A DNA stretch of 64,000 bases from Meandrina meandrites (Eukaryota; Cnidaria; Anthozoa; Scleractinia; Meandrinidae). The notes beneath the pieces are model-generated. The model was not told where the DNA came from, made no database searches, and was given only the letters and a program-made list of their open reading frames with translations. The stretch covers positions 15,703,284 through 15,767,283 of the forward strand of contig OY855915.1 of assembly GCA_963693305.1 (NCBI GenBank), given 5' to 3'. How positions within the stretch are numbered: position 1 is the stretch's first letter; the number at the start of each line of letters is the position of its first letter. Positions 45,120 to 55,744 of the stretch are shown in pieces. A program made the position numbers and the translations under genes.

Positions 45120-46740
45120 TTTACATTTGTGTGGAAAAACCGGTAAGAATTTTCCGTAAAATGGAACAGAACAATTTTTAACAAAAACAATGGTACGAGA
45201 CGGGTGTGTACCATTCAAAAACTTTCCAGTAGAAAGGACCGTTCGATTTCATTTCCAACCGGAACAGCCGCGTATTTCTTCGAGGAGCATGGTAATAGTG
45301 CAGGCGAAAAAGCAAAATGGTACATTAATATTCCGAGCATTCCAGTAAAAACGAGAAGAGAGGAATACGTAACATGCATGTTCTTGAGGTGTTCAAATTC
45401 TCATATAAATGTTTGCTATTTTTAAATGCATAAAATGCATGAACCATTTTGGGCTCAGTTACTGAAACTGCATATTTAGTACATTTTCAATTTTTTTGGA
45501 AAGCCACTGTGGGAGTATTGCAGTCAGCTCAACGCCTTAGTTTGAGTGTCGCTGCCATATGGGCGATCGACTCCGAGGAAAACAGAAGGCAGTTTCTAAC
45601 ATACATATATACTTAAGCTGACAGTTGAAAAAGCTTCATACAATAACCGGGATACTGCGCGCGTTGTGATTGGTTAATACCTGTCATCTATGACCATTTC
45701 GTAGAGAACAGATTTGGTGTGACAATGGCGCGTGATCAGAGTTCATAGTCCAAGTCAGTCTTATCGGCAAAGTTTTTCAAAACTCGGGGCCATAACAACA
45801 AAAGAAATCTTAAGTTAAGCTTAATTTGATTACAAAAAGAAACAACAATCTGCCAAATATTGTTCACCTTTCGAGAAATTTACCTGGGCTAAAGAGACTT
45901 GAAGTAGACAGTGACTGATTATCGAAAAATATTTGCCTCTTATATTCATACAATTCTCATTGTTATATAGCAGTAATATAATTGGCAGGAAATCCCAGCA
46001 AGTTTTCTCAAGCGTTTTTTAGGGGATCACCATTTACAATTCTTACTGTAGTTATCTTGAGGCTGAATGTTGCATTACACGACAATATAACAATAGAGTT
46101 GATGTTCGCGAGCGTAAAATATGTTTTTGGTCCTTCTCAGAACGTATTTAGTTTTTTAACGCCTAGGAACATTCTATTACTATTTTAATAATTTCAGAGG
46201 GCATTTTGAAAAGGAATCAAAATTGGCCATGTTCTAAACGAGTAGGAGACTGGTTACGAATATTTAAGATCGATTGAATTGAAAAATGGGGCCCGTCATC
46301 TGAAAGAGCATCCAAACATTAGAGAGAGTTATTGGTTTAAACGCAAAGGCGTGGTACACTTTTCCAAATCACTAAAATAAGTAAGCTCAGAATGGATTGG
46401 AGGGATGCCTGTCCGCCTGTCCTTTAATCGATTTTAAAGATTCCTACCCAGTCGCCTGGTTGTTTAGAACATGACCAATTAAATACTTCCGGCGTCGAGT
46501 CGGCGTTTATTTCTGATTTAAAACCTGGCTTTAAAGTTTACAAAACTCGGCAGAAAACCAAAACTCAAAACAATCTTTGTTCTAAAGCTCTCTTGAAAAA
46601 GAAATTACAGAATTCTATAGACAGCAAGTAGTCCTCATTGAGAAGTGTTAAAATTAATCGTGTAGTAGACTAAAGCGTCAGTCTGGCATAAAATTATGTC
46701 TCAACTGAGCGAGTTTCGTTCGCTCGACGAAGACAAACTT
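45120..46740. other. Intron of gene 1 (exon C to D), no element recognised
   Basis: No exon with fitting phase apart from the orphan 46743-46793 candidate. Short frames only. Confidence 0.45.
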
Positions 46741-46742
46741 AC

Positions 46743-46793
46743 ATTCACATTGCCGCCTGGATTCTTCTCTGAGTTTCTGTAATTCTTCTTCAC
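46743..46793 (-). CDS. Orphan 51-nt coiled-coil exon candidate
   Basis: Acceptor aagctag|GTGAAG and donor TGAAT|GTAAGTT enclose 16 codons (EEELQKLREESRRQCE). The phase (two in, one out) does not fit the gene 1 intron it lies in, where both neighbours are in phase 0. It resembles the small exon at 62185-62259 in style. It could be a duplicated, decayed or alternative exon. Confidence 0.25.
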
Positions 46794-47122
46794 CTAGCTT
46801 AGAAGACTGAGTATTTTCTTTTCCCGTTAGGTTTTCCAATCATTTGGTCGTTATAAAGCTCAAAAACAGTGTCGGCGCCTCGACTCAAATTCAAGCGTGA
46901 AGTGCTGCCAGCCAGCAAAAGAAGACGGCGCAAATAGTTGAATGGTTTTCAGTTCTTATTGGCTGGCTTCGTTTTTTTCTTGTTTCTGATTGGTCTACGG
47001 CAATATTTTTTAACCCGCTGAATTCTCCATTCTAGCCATCAAAATACGCCGCAATGGTCGATGAAATGATAACAATGGTACTTTTAAAATGCTTATTAAT
47101 AAGCTAATTATTGTAAGTAAAG

Positions 47123-47586
47123 TTAAGACAGTCGAGTAATTGTAAGATAAGTTATTGCGAAAATTAGTTTTCTTTTTCTTTTGAATAAAGAATGAGATTG
47201 AGAGTCTTTTACTTCTTCAGGTAGTTCATTCCATATTTTGGTACATAAGGCTTTCAGTAGGAATTTGACATAGTTTGTGCTGTGATACCTGTAGTTTCTG
47301 GGCAAATCTCGTGTTGTATAATGGTGTAGATGATTATTTTGGATGGAGAAGTTTTTAAATGTGTTTCGGTAATGTGCTTTTTTCTTTGTGTTTGTTGGAT
47401 GTCGAGTAGTGTCGAAAAGTCCACGAATAGCGGTTTAGTATAAAGCTTAAAGCGTACAAAGCTGAACGTACAAATGGAATAAAGGTTAGCTTTTCCGTTG
47501 ACGTTTAAATCTTCCTTCATGCTACGTATTAATCGGTTTAACAGTGCCTCGCGATTAAGGAAAACTCTATCCCGAAATGAAAACAA
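47123..47586 (-). pseudogene. CR1/Jockey-like LINE, ORF2 C-terminus
   Basis: The minus strand, in shifted frames, reads PRNYRYHSTNYVKFLLKALC and IWNELPEEVKDSQSHSLFKR, the C-terminal tail usual for CR1/Jockey-type LINE ORF2. The upstream part (47254-47586) is in another frame. Confidence 0.65.
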
Positions 47587-47817
47587 CTTCAGCTCACCGG
47601 TAGCAGCATTGCTTTAGTGATACTGAAGTGTACTGAAGTCTTCTGTTATGGTATGAAACAAATAATCATGTTCAGTGATACACTCGCCTGAAGATTCGTG
47701 GGCCACTTTTCTTATTCTAACCACATTTTGACGTCATCTGTGTTGATAACTGAACAGACGCGCGGCGGCAAAATGGAATCTAGTTGCTAAATTAAGAGTG
47801 TATGCATGATTGCAAAC

Positions 47818-48000
47818 CTGAGGTGAAAATCCCACAGCTGGTTTCAGTCTATATTGCGTATGTGAGCCTGGAAGCACCATGCGATCTTCTTGTTCGACTT
47901 TCTCCAGCTTAAGTCCACAGTTCTCAGGAAGATTCCAGCCATCGATGAAGCAACAAGCTTTGTTGAATTCGCGTTCCACACCTCTGAGTCTTGCGCCAGC
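47818..48000 (-). CDS. Gene 1, exon C (start of unrecognised middle region)
   Basis: Exon of 183 nt, phase 0 at both ends: acceptor taattgcag|GCTGGC, donor CCTCAG|GTTTGC. It gives 61 residues including GWNLPENCGLKLEKVEQED and HTQYRLKPAVGFSP. I do not recognise the fold. It follows the second KH domain directly and opens the region of about 400 residues that separates the KH domains from the Roc GTPase. Confidence 0.75.
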
Positions 48001-48242
48001 CTGCAATTAAATGATATGCCAGGTTCTTATTGAATCTGAATTTGGGAAACGATGTTGCTCAAACCTGCTTGACTCGTCCCTAGTCATCTCATATAATCTC
48101 ATGTTATCCATTGAAAGATTCTTCTTTTAACCATCAGCGTCTTAGAATTGTCGCTAAAGATACAACTGGGCAGGTTTATGTAAATTTCTATATAAAAACG
48201 ACCAGAATCCAAATCCCGCTACCGTAAAAGCTGTATTAAGCC

Positions 48243-48330
48243 CGGGGTAGGGTGGGGGGTGGGGGGAGAGAGGGTTAAGGTGTGGGGGGGTGGGGGGAGA
48301 GAGGGTTAAGGTTTGGGTTACGGTTCTCTC
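48243..48330 (+). repeat. G-rich duplicated tract
   Basis: GGGGTAGGGTGGGGGGTGGG and a second near copy share GGGGGGAGAGAGGGTTAAGG. Runs of three or more G with short loops fit a G-quadruplex. It lies in the intron between the second KH exon and exon C, on the non-template side of gene 1's opposite strand. Confidence 0.7.
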
Positions 48331-48657
48331 TAAATTTGTGCGGAAGATTTTGACCGATAACTCGAGTACGGAATACCGTACAAACCCGAGACTTGGACAA
48401 ACAGAATATCTGGTAATTTTCTACAACATTTAATATTCCTGAGTTTTTCCACTCAATAGTATGGGATTTACTTTTGCGGCGTGACAGTGAAAACCAGCAA
48501 TAGGTTATTTGAGTGTTTGAAAATTTACTAAAACATTTATTCTTCTAGGAATTATCCGGCGCGTCATCGAAGAATAACCGTTAATTATTTCGCATATCAA
48601 TCACAATAAAGGAATAAAGTTGTAACACATTACGTTTTTAAACTGAGATCTACCCAC

Positions 48658-48861
48658 CACTCTTATTCCAATGTTCACTTTCGCTTGTTCCCTTTGATTT
48701 TCTGTTCCATAAATGATATACACTTCCCCTCTTTTACGAATTACTTCTGCTCCTGTCTCATTGCTTATCTCGCGAAGATTAGCTCCTCCTTTACCAATTA
48801 TTAAACCTTTGTACTCAGCTGGAATATCCACAAGTTCCCACGTCCCTCTTTTTATCTCCTC
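48658..48861 (-). CDS. Gene 1, second KH domain exon
   Basis: Exon of 204 nt in phase 0 at both ends: acceptor ctaaacag|GAGGAG, donor GAGTG|GTGGGT. It encodes 68 residues with a clear KH core: DIPAEYKGLIIGKGGANLREI, where GKGG is the binding loop, then an ISNETGAEV and EVYIIYG strand pattern and an REQAKVNI helix. This spacing is as in vigilin-type and other single-stranded RNA-binding KH domains. Another AG lies 13 nt upstream (at 48875/48876) but would break the phase with the preceding exon. Confidence 0.85.
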
Positions 48862-49140
48862 CTGTTTAGAAACACTAAAAAGTTAACTTGGGCTTATGTG
48901 CACGTAGATCTGAAACAGATTGTGCCTACAAAATAAATCTAAAGTTAGTATGTGTAATAGAATGAGTCAAGCAGAAACAAATTGTTGTAGATAGATAGGA
49001 ATACGAAATAGTTAAACTATGGGAAATGTTTACTTTGGAAATGGCCACATTCAAACGTGTATGGATGTGATGGATATAATGGACATCGCCAGCTGGCATA
49101 TATTTTGATTCAAAATACAGCAAGCCAGTGACGCCTACGT

Positions 49141-49380
49141 TCACATTAACGACTTATTTTCAACCTTTCTCATAGAGATCATTATCACCCGTCCAAAGTT
49201 CTTAGAGATTTTGGGTTGGTCTCTAAACAAGTTCACTACTTGATTCCAGAAGATCCTTATTCGTGGGCAGTAGAAAAAGAAATGCTTTGGAGTTTCTATG
49301 CCTGCTTTACAAAGGTAACATAAGGAGGAGTACACTTTTTTGGACTTGAAAAGCATCTTGTTTGTATAGAGAATCATATT
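49141..49380 (-). pseudogene. L1/Tx1-like LINE C-terminal fragment
   Basis: CYLCKAGIETPKHFFFYC has the same C-x2-C...H-x4-C spacing as the two other LINE copies, followed by RIRIFWNQVVNLFRD. Only about 78 residues remain. A SINE fragment follows on its right. Confidence 0.65.
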
Positions 49381-49429
49381 TAATATTTTTTTACTGACTT
49401 TCGCGTAATTTTGTATTCAAGGTTACTTG

Positions 49430-49605
49430 GGATATGATGCTAGTCCATCGCAGTGTTATACCCAGCATTACTTTGCTGGTACCCATTTTTACACCTGGGT
49501 GGAGAGTAGTGTCTTGCCCAAGAACACAACACAATGACTCCGGCCAGGGCTCGAACCCAGACCGCTCGATCTGGTGTCCAGGGCACTAACCATTAGAACA
49601 CCCAT
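49430..49605 (-). mobile_element. tRNA-derived SINE, family A, minus strand
   Basis: In reverse complement: A box TCTAATGGTTAGTG, B box GGTTCGAGCCC, then the family body GGGCAAGACACTACTC and CACCCAGGTGTAAAAATGGG. Matches the plus-strand copy at 51189-51480. Confidence 0.8.
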
Positions 49606-50124
49606 GGAAAAAAATTATTGACCGTGCGTAAGGTCAAGATGGCTCGAGATATAAACCAAGTTTTATTTTACGACTGCGCCTCGTTCCAATTATTTGCGAT
49701 GCCAATATTCTCCATCTTCACCGAACAGCTTGATCAATAAAGGATTTTTAATATGACTAATAACACACATGCAAAAATTTCAGTAAGCTCATTGGCTGAG
49801 AGCATGCCAATTAATCCCAAACAGTGCCGAAAGTTGAAATTGAGTGCAAAATTTGAAATTGAATTGATTGACAGGAAAACCGTGAAAACGCGACAAAACA
49901 AAATGGCGGCCGCTTTCAGAGGTGGAGAGAGCAAAATCATCGATTCATGCCAAGTTAGGCCGATTTAACGAAAATCTTAAGCTAGCAACTGGTCGTTTGT
50001 GCAGCACAAAAGAGGCTTTACAAAACTAGTGAAATCTACCAATCGAGGATATTCTTTCGCGACAGCTCGTAAAGAAGTCAAACATTTCAGCCTATGCCAA
50101 TGTAACTAAATGATGATTTAAGCG

Positions 50125-50451
50125 GAGGGTCTCAATGGGGTTAACCGTTAGCCGTAAAACGGCCAAAAAATTAACCGTTAGGCGTAAAAATTGGAAAATT
50201 TTAACCGTTAGCCGTAAAAAAACCGATCAGTAATTATAAATAAAACAGAATTGGTCACTTCATCGTCCCAGAATGGCCTAAGACCTAACATATGTTCTTC
50301 ATTAATGGCAATTAATTTTTAACTTTTAAAAAACAATGAAAATTAATATTTAACTTTTGTTTACGGTAATGGAAATGAATTAACCGTTAGCCGTAAAAAA
50401 GCCAAAATTTTTACCGTTATCCATAACAGGAACCACCCCATTGAGACCCTC
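50125..50451. mobile_element. 327-bp MITE with 6-bp duplication
   Basis: Tips GAGGGTCTCAATGGGGT / CCCCATTGAGACCCTC, flanked by TAAGCG (50119-50124, 50452-50457). Four to five copies of TTAACCGTTAGCCGTAAAA lie inside, clustered at both ends. Subterminal repeats and 6-bp duplication recall the IS3EU-like element at 17748-19981, but the tips differ. Confidence 0.8.
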
Positions 50452-50497
50452 TAAGCGGGACAAAAGCACCTGACTTTTTTTTATGTGTATTATATTA

Positions 50498-50705
50498 GCA
50501 GGACACGGCGAGCAACCGTGTCCTGCAAGACAAATTACGTTCTTTAAGTACAGGTAATCACATGATTTTTCACATGCAATTTGTGTTAGCCTTAGAAAAA
50601 TTTACTCGTGCTGATTTATACCAAATTGCACTACAAAAATCATGTGATTACCATAACATAAAGAACCCAATTTTCCTTGCAGGACACGACGAGCAACCTA
50701 GCACC
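50498..50705. repeat. Fold-back of about 200 bp
   Basis: Arms of about 60-65 bp include GTGTCCTGCAAG and GGTAATCACATGATTTTT (50553-50570) with the inverse at 50635-50652. The left tip is itself a hairpin: GCAGGACACGG / CCGTGTCCTGC (50498-50526). An 80-codon frame over it (50562-50804) is not recognised. Confidence 0.7.
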
Positions 50706-50910
50706 ATCTTACAAGCTCTGGTAGCCAATCCAACGGAGGATTTGCAATTGGTTCATCTTTTCCCGCGCGTTGAGCTCAAATCGTGTGATGAAATTTTTAA
50801 GTAAAATTTCGAAAATGATCTGTATTTGAACTGAAAGGGTTAAAATCATGAGAATGGCGTCAAAATGTTAGAGAAAATTTTTTTTACGAAGATGTTTGTT
50901 TACAACTTAC

Positions 50911-51142
50911 CACTTTCTCCAAAATAAGCCTCTTTGCGCATGCTATCTGCTCTGCATCACCGCTGACAGTAAAGCCTTCTTCTTCTTTGCTCGCTGAGCT
51001 AATTGTTGCTCCAGACCTCTCCTTAATGTCCTGTATCACATATCCGCCCTTACCGATGATATGAGGTTTGAAATCCTTGGACACCGAAACAAACTCACTC
51101 TCCATTGTCGCTTTTGTCTTGTTCTGGCACTCCTTTGGTGAT
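50911..51142 (-). CDS. Gene 1, KH domain exon (first KH)
   Basis: Exon of 232 nt: acceptor tttcag|ATCACC, donor AAAGTG|GTAAGT. It encodes about 77 residues with a type I KH signature (PHIIGKGGYVIQDI, then a variable loop and EEGFTVSGDAEQIACAK). The GKGG loop is the nucleic-acid-binding GxxG motif. The first base completes a codon begun in the previous exon and the exon ends in phase 0. An in-frame ATG at 51105 lies just before the conserved KH start and is the likely start codon if the 5' exon is untranslated. The exon at 2308-2539 has the same length and phases and about half of its residues match, so the two are paralogous. Confidence 0.85.
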
Positions 51143-51188
51143 CTGAAACTATCAAGGAACGTATTTAAACAAAATTGGGTATCCATCA

Positions 51189-51480
51189 GGGAGGCGCGGT
51201 GGCCTAATGGTTAGCGTGTAGGACTCCGGATCAAACGGTCAGGGTTCGAGCCCTGGCCGGGGTCACTGTGTTGCGTTGTTAAGCAAGACACTTTACTCTC
51301 ATAGTGCTTCTCTCCACCCAAGTGTATAAATGGGTGCCGGCGAAATAATGCTGGGTGGTAACCCTGCGATGGACTAGATTCCCGTCCAGGAGGCAGTAGA
51401 AATACTCCTAGTCGCTTAATACTACAGAAACCGGGATAAGCTCCGGCGGTATGGACCACCTGGCACGACGCAGACTTTAC
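51189..51480 (+). mobile_element. tRNA-derived SINE, family A, full copy
   Basis: A box GTGGCCTAATGGTTAGCG, B box GGTTCGAGCCC, body AAGCAAGACACTTTACTCTC and CACCCAAGTGTATAAATGGG, 3' part AGAAATACTCCTAGTCGCTT and AACCGGGATAAGCTCC. It lies just upstream of the first KH exon of gene 1. Confidence 0.88.
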
Positions 51481-51499
51481 TTTTTTTACCTTGAAAGTG

Positions 51500-52110
51500 C
51501 GCAGGCTTCTATAATAGAAATGGCGATCTTAAAAAATAACAATCTGACATACGGTGTGGCATATTATTCGTTTTTCCTTAGGTGAAATCCGTTGCTGCAA
51601 TAAGAAGTCAGTAAACATCCTTAACAACGAATCCTTGATTTCAAATAAATACACATGACTTCGATTTCAGGTATTAAACATTCTTAAATTATGAACTTGC
51701 TTAAGTTTCATTCAGTCATCAAAGGAAATACTAAATATCAAGCTTCTGCGCGCCATACAAACGAGGACATAAGTATGTTTTGATCACAGGATTCTTATTT
51801 CACTGTTCAAATACAAAATTGGTGACAGGGATTGTCGTTTCGCTCACGTAAGTGTAAAACATGACTGCAGTCTACGGCAATATTGGCCTATTTGACGAAA
51901 ATACCGAAAAAGTTGCCGATTAAGTAACGCTACGAAGCGTTCATGATAGAAAGGCATTGCCAGGACAGACAGGTGCATGTGTTAATTCCTATCAGTGTTT
52001 GGAAATGGTTCCTATCAGTGGTTGAAAGTGGTCAAAATCCAGGACAAGAATCGGGACAAAGGACGAATGAGGACGGGTGGAAGCCGTAGAAGTACTTGGA
52101 ATGACATTTC
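51500..52110. other. No gene seen
   Basis: Part of the first intron of gene 1. Only short chance frames. Confidence 0.4.
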
Positions 52111-52114
52111 TCAC

Positions 52115-53585
52115 AAATGAATCGTGTGGTAGTTAAGAGCTTGGTCGATGTCTGCAAATATCAAACTACAACCTGTCATCACTGTCAGAAAAAAAAGCCA
52201 CAGTCCTCCAGTATTCAAGGCCACATTGAAGACGGTATGTACGAAAACTCCACAGAAAGGAGAAATGCTAAGGGATTTGGTTTGTACCGAACTGGAACTG
52301 ATACTATGCCTGTCAAACCATACGTAGCTAGCGAATGTCACTGAGGTAGATACAGGTGCTTCTCGTTCGATTGTGTCACAGTTTCATTGTTAATTGGTAA
52401 CTAATTTTCCCCTTCAGAATACCGATGTTACTTTACGTAGTTATTAATCTAAAAAAGTTTCTGTATTGGGAAAAAATTATGTTCCTGTGAAATATTTTTC
52501 CAATGATACAAACGTCGATCTAAAGTGCAAGGAAAACTTCCCGCTTTATTTCGGAGGGATTGGTTAAGCAAGACAGGGCTAGTTTGGGAAAGCATTTTAT
52601 TGAAAGTGACAGAAATATAGAGAATAATGACTAATCTGTTCTTAAATCGGAGACGTTTCCTCTTGAATTCAATGCCTTGTAGGAAATAACAAATGTTTCT
52701 TCAGCATATTTACCGGTAACTTGACAGTTGAACCAGATGTTAAGCCAGAAGGCTTGATCCAGGATAGAAATGTGCCGTTGAAAAGGAGAACGGCAGGCTT
52801 GTACAGACTGATATATTTTACCTCCTATCTCACAATGATTGTGCTAGTCCATTCGTTCATATTTCCATAGCTGATGGCTCCATCATATTTCCAAGGCTGA
52901 TGGATATGTGGAGACTATAAAGCACTGAATGAACGAATGGTTAATTAGATATAAAAATTGTCTTATGTACAAGATATGTTTGCCATGCTATCTCGGGATG
53001 GTTCTTTCCCAGACACCGTTTCTGTTATAGATCTAGCCAACCCTCGATCACTTGTTTCTTGATGATAAATCATCTGAGCTAGTATCCGGAGGGGGTTCTG
53101 CACACTTGGACATCCTTAAACAGGTATTTAGCAGGTTAGCCATACACAATATACGATTAATGGCCTAAGTATCAGTTTTTCAAAGACAAGATTAAGTGTA
53201 TGGGACACAATCTGAACAAGCAAGGAATTAGTCCTGTCAATAGTAAACTCGAGGCAATACAGCAGGCACCAAAGCCTGTAGATGTCTCACAATTGAGATC
53301 AGTTGCTTGGCATGGTAAATTATTACTCGAAGTTCATTTCTAATTTTTCGTCCAAATCGCATCCGTTGTGTGAGCTCCTTAGTAACAAGACTAAATGGCT
53401 TTGGAGTAAACACAGTGAAACAGCAAGAGGTACTCTCTAGTGAGCAGGTGTCGGTTCACTATGATCCCAACAAACCCATCGTATTGAGTGTTGATACTGG
53501 TCCACATATATAGTATTGGAGCAGTTTTCAGTTATAGAATGGAGGATGGATCTAAAAAAGCCGGGCCATTGAATAAAAACTAAAA
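52115..53585 (+). mobile_element. Ty3/Gypsy-type polyprotein remnant
   Basis: In order on the plus strand, in broken frames: a zinc-knuckle-like TCHHCQKK...GHIE (about 52165-52235), the protease active site EVDTGASRSIVSQ (about 52345-52385), an RT piece with LDDK in the catalytic position (about 53055), then KCMGHNLNKQGISPVNSKLE, and an RNase H start (SVHYDPNKPIVLSVDTG). Both LTRs are missing. It is an old, inactive internal fragment. Confidence 0.75.
52850..52941. repeat. Inverted repeat within the Gypsy remnant
   Basis: CCATTCGTTCATAT at the left and TGAACGAATGG at the right, with a CATATTTCCAWRGCTGATGG doublet between. It may be a small inserted hairpin element. Confidence 0.55.
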
Positions 53586-53689
53586 GTTGTTGTCACTGGC
53601 TAAAACTTTGTAAAAAAATTGTTGTCACTGGCTAAAAATTTGTAAGAAATGGAACATTTCGATTAAAATACTGTAACCTTCTTCAGCAA

Positions 53690-54030
53690 TAATTAAAAAA
53701 GGCGTCCAGATATAAATGAGGTAAGGCGAGAACCCAACTAGGGATTGGCCAGGATTTTGTGCATGTCTGGAATGTGCATGCGTTCGTTAATAGAATTCGG
53801 TTCGCGAATGCCACGCGTCCAAAAACAATCTTTGTGACCACTGGGAACAACGGTCTATAATCTTTACGTCGTCGAAATCGAATTCGTGGTTGTTCTGTAT
53901 GCAATATTGCGCCAAGAGAGAGTTCTTGTCGCCCGTAAAAACAGCTCTCTTGCGCTCTCTCGTTCTAGATCTTAGCGCTCGTGATGTTTGCCCGATGTAA
54001 ACTTTCTCACAGTCTTTCAGTTAGTTTTAT
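53690..54030 (-). pseudogene. Penelope-like element, GIY-YIG end
   Basis: The minus strand reads KVYIGQTSRALRSRTRERKR followed by FTGDKNSLLAQYCIQNNHEF, the GIY-YIG endonuclease with its YIGQT motif and Arg. The copy is short and frame-shifted against 53683-53904. Confidence 0.75.
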
Positions 54031-54809
54031 AAACGACTCCTGTCGATAGATCTTGATCAAACCAACCAGATGGAACCAACGATCTTTAAGGGTTAATGGG
54101 CAGCATTGACGTTAAATTGATTCAAATTTTTATATTGTGGAGTGTAGTCCCACTCCTTTGTTACAAGAAATTCCCTAAATTCCCCAAGTAGAAACGTCAA
54201 GTCAACCTTAACAGGTGGATCTTGAAGTGGTTCACAGTGGTAGAGACTTACCCTGACTCTGAAATGAATAAACTTCCCGTATCGAGCTATCTCATCCATG
54301 TGGGTACCCCTGTCAAAGTTACTCGTTCTGGACAAGTGAGTAAACCACCTGAGAAATGTATTGAACTTGTAGTTGTTGTACTTTGTTCTTATCTGGTTGT
54401 GTTAAAGGTTAGTTATGCTTGTTGTAATAGGAAGGAGGAGTGCAGAATCTCATGACGTAATATTTGATGTATCTAATTTTGGGTGAGTAAGGATGGCCGC
54501 TTGAGATTCACAGTGGTTTAATTTGTCCTAGACGTTTGAAATGCAAAACGCATAAGCTTCTTTAGAGGTTAATTAATTATTTACCTTTTTTCTCGTTGCG
54601 AATGAACTGATAAATGATTCCTGGCAGAAATTATTTGCAACATAGAACACATAGTGTACTGTTTGTAACCGTGTCCACAAGGATAAACGTTTTCTTTGTG
54701 CGTTACAAAAAAGAGGCATTCAGTTACATTCAGTCTTTTCATGTTCTCTTTATGGCTGTAAAGTCTGGTTGTTTTTCATATCGCAATGTCTACAGATTTC
54801 TGATGTACT

Positions 54810-55560
54810 TTGGCAAGTAACAGTAAAAGTGTTGTTATAGATTATGCAAAGTCACTTCTAAATATTAGCCAAACACTGTTTGAATTAGGCAAAAGTCGAC
54901 GACATAGACATTTCCTTCATTACTCCAAGAATGGAGTGAACAAACCGCTCACCAGGGGTAATATGAAGTTGATTCAGTGGGCAAAAATATCACAGCAGTT
55001 TTGTTTGAAGCCTATCAACTGAACTGGCGCCAAAATAACTTGCAAGAAACTAACAACGAACCTCATAAGACTAATAACCTCAACAAAACTATTTTGTCTA
55101 CATTTTTTTTCAAATATTTACATATTTCTCCATAGTTTTACTTGCGTGACCGATGATAATTATGAAAGTGATGTATGAATCCCTAAAAATCAACTTTATC
55201 GAATGACTGAAATAATGCTTCTATCAAAAGATCTACAATCCTTTTCAATCATAGTAATAAATGTTCGAATAATTGAACAGTTTTGTCAGCATTTCCTGAT
55301 GTATAGATGATGTCGATCGCTGAAAAACGTTCCCAGACGTGTCAACCGTATTGAGAACAACCGTACACTGCTATAAACACTTTACCAAATTAGGCCTTAT
55401 TATTAACTTAACACCTGTTTATACTCTTCTCTCATTGTACACTTCTTTTGTCGTTACAAGATGCGATGAAACTAAGTTTTATCGTTTTCCGGTAACGGCA
55501 AATGAAGTGTACGATAAGAGAAGATATATCTGAATTTCACTTTCTCGTGTATCGACTACA
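54810..55560. other. No gene recognised
   Basis: A 70-codon plus-strand frame (54810-55022) with a methionine start and no known motif. The remainder is AT-rich. First intron of gene 1. Confidence 0.35.
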
Positions 55561-55584
55561 AAACCATTATAAATGCCTTCTTAC

Positions 55585-55740
55585 CGCTCTGGCCTCCGGT
55601 CGTAGGTGTAACCACCATATGCCAAGAATGTTTTACTCGTGATGCTTTCCAGCTGAAGTACATAAATTGTTAATGTAATTCAGCTGACAAGAGATCGATT
55701 TAGAGCGGATATTTTCGAGCCGATCAAGCTAGCAGTAAAA
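55585..55740 (-). other. Candidate 5' exon of gene 1 (mostly untranslated)
   Basis: On the minus strand a good donor (GAGCG|GTAAGAAGG) ends an exon at 55585. The same kind of donor (GAACG|GTAAGAAAC) ends exon 1 of the downstream paralogue at 4860, and each lies about 156-160 bp from an ETS-like palindrome. The two bases CG left over would be completed by the A that opens the KH exon at 51142, as in the paralogue. In that frame the end reads as a basic stretch (YDRRPER) resembling the LDRRRPNGSGER of the paralogue, but no in-frame ATG precedes it. The ATGs at 55618 and further upstream are in another frame. So either this exon is untranslated and translation starts at 51105, or there is an extra exon or a lost start. 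Confidence 0.5.
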
Positions 55741-55744
55741 CAAG

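Larger units (their letters stand above)
10847..55740 (-). other. Gene model 1: KH-KH-unknown-Roc-COR-death domain protein
   Basis: This is the span of a multi-exon minus-strand gene. Thirteen coding segments between 51142 and 10847 were defined from AG/GT splice sites, and every exon junction keeps the frame: the partial codons left by each exon are completed by the next, and no stop occurs until 10847. The joined frame is about 1505 codons. The order is two KH domains (about 1-145), an unrecognised region (146-542), Roc GTPase (543-900), COR (about 925-1260), a Cys/His-rich tail, and a death domain (about 1415-1505). ROCO proteins are GTP-dependent switches and death domains recruit signalling adaptors, so a cytosolic RNA-linked immune or stress role is an inference. 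A candidate 5' exon and promoter lie near 55585-55760. Translation may start at the ATG at 51105 in the first KH exon. The 5' exon assignment is the weakest part; the 3' part from 51142 down is strong. Confidence 0.85.

Noticed and set aside
48862..48874. Upstream acceptor for the second KH exon
   Set aside because: It would need the previous exon to leave two bases, but the first KH exon ends in phase 0.
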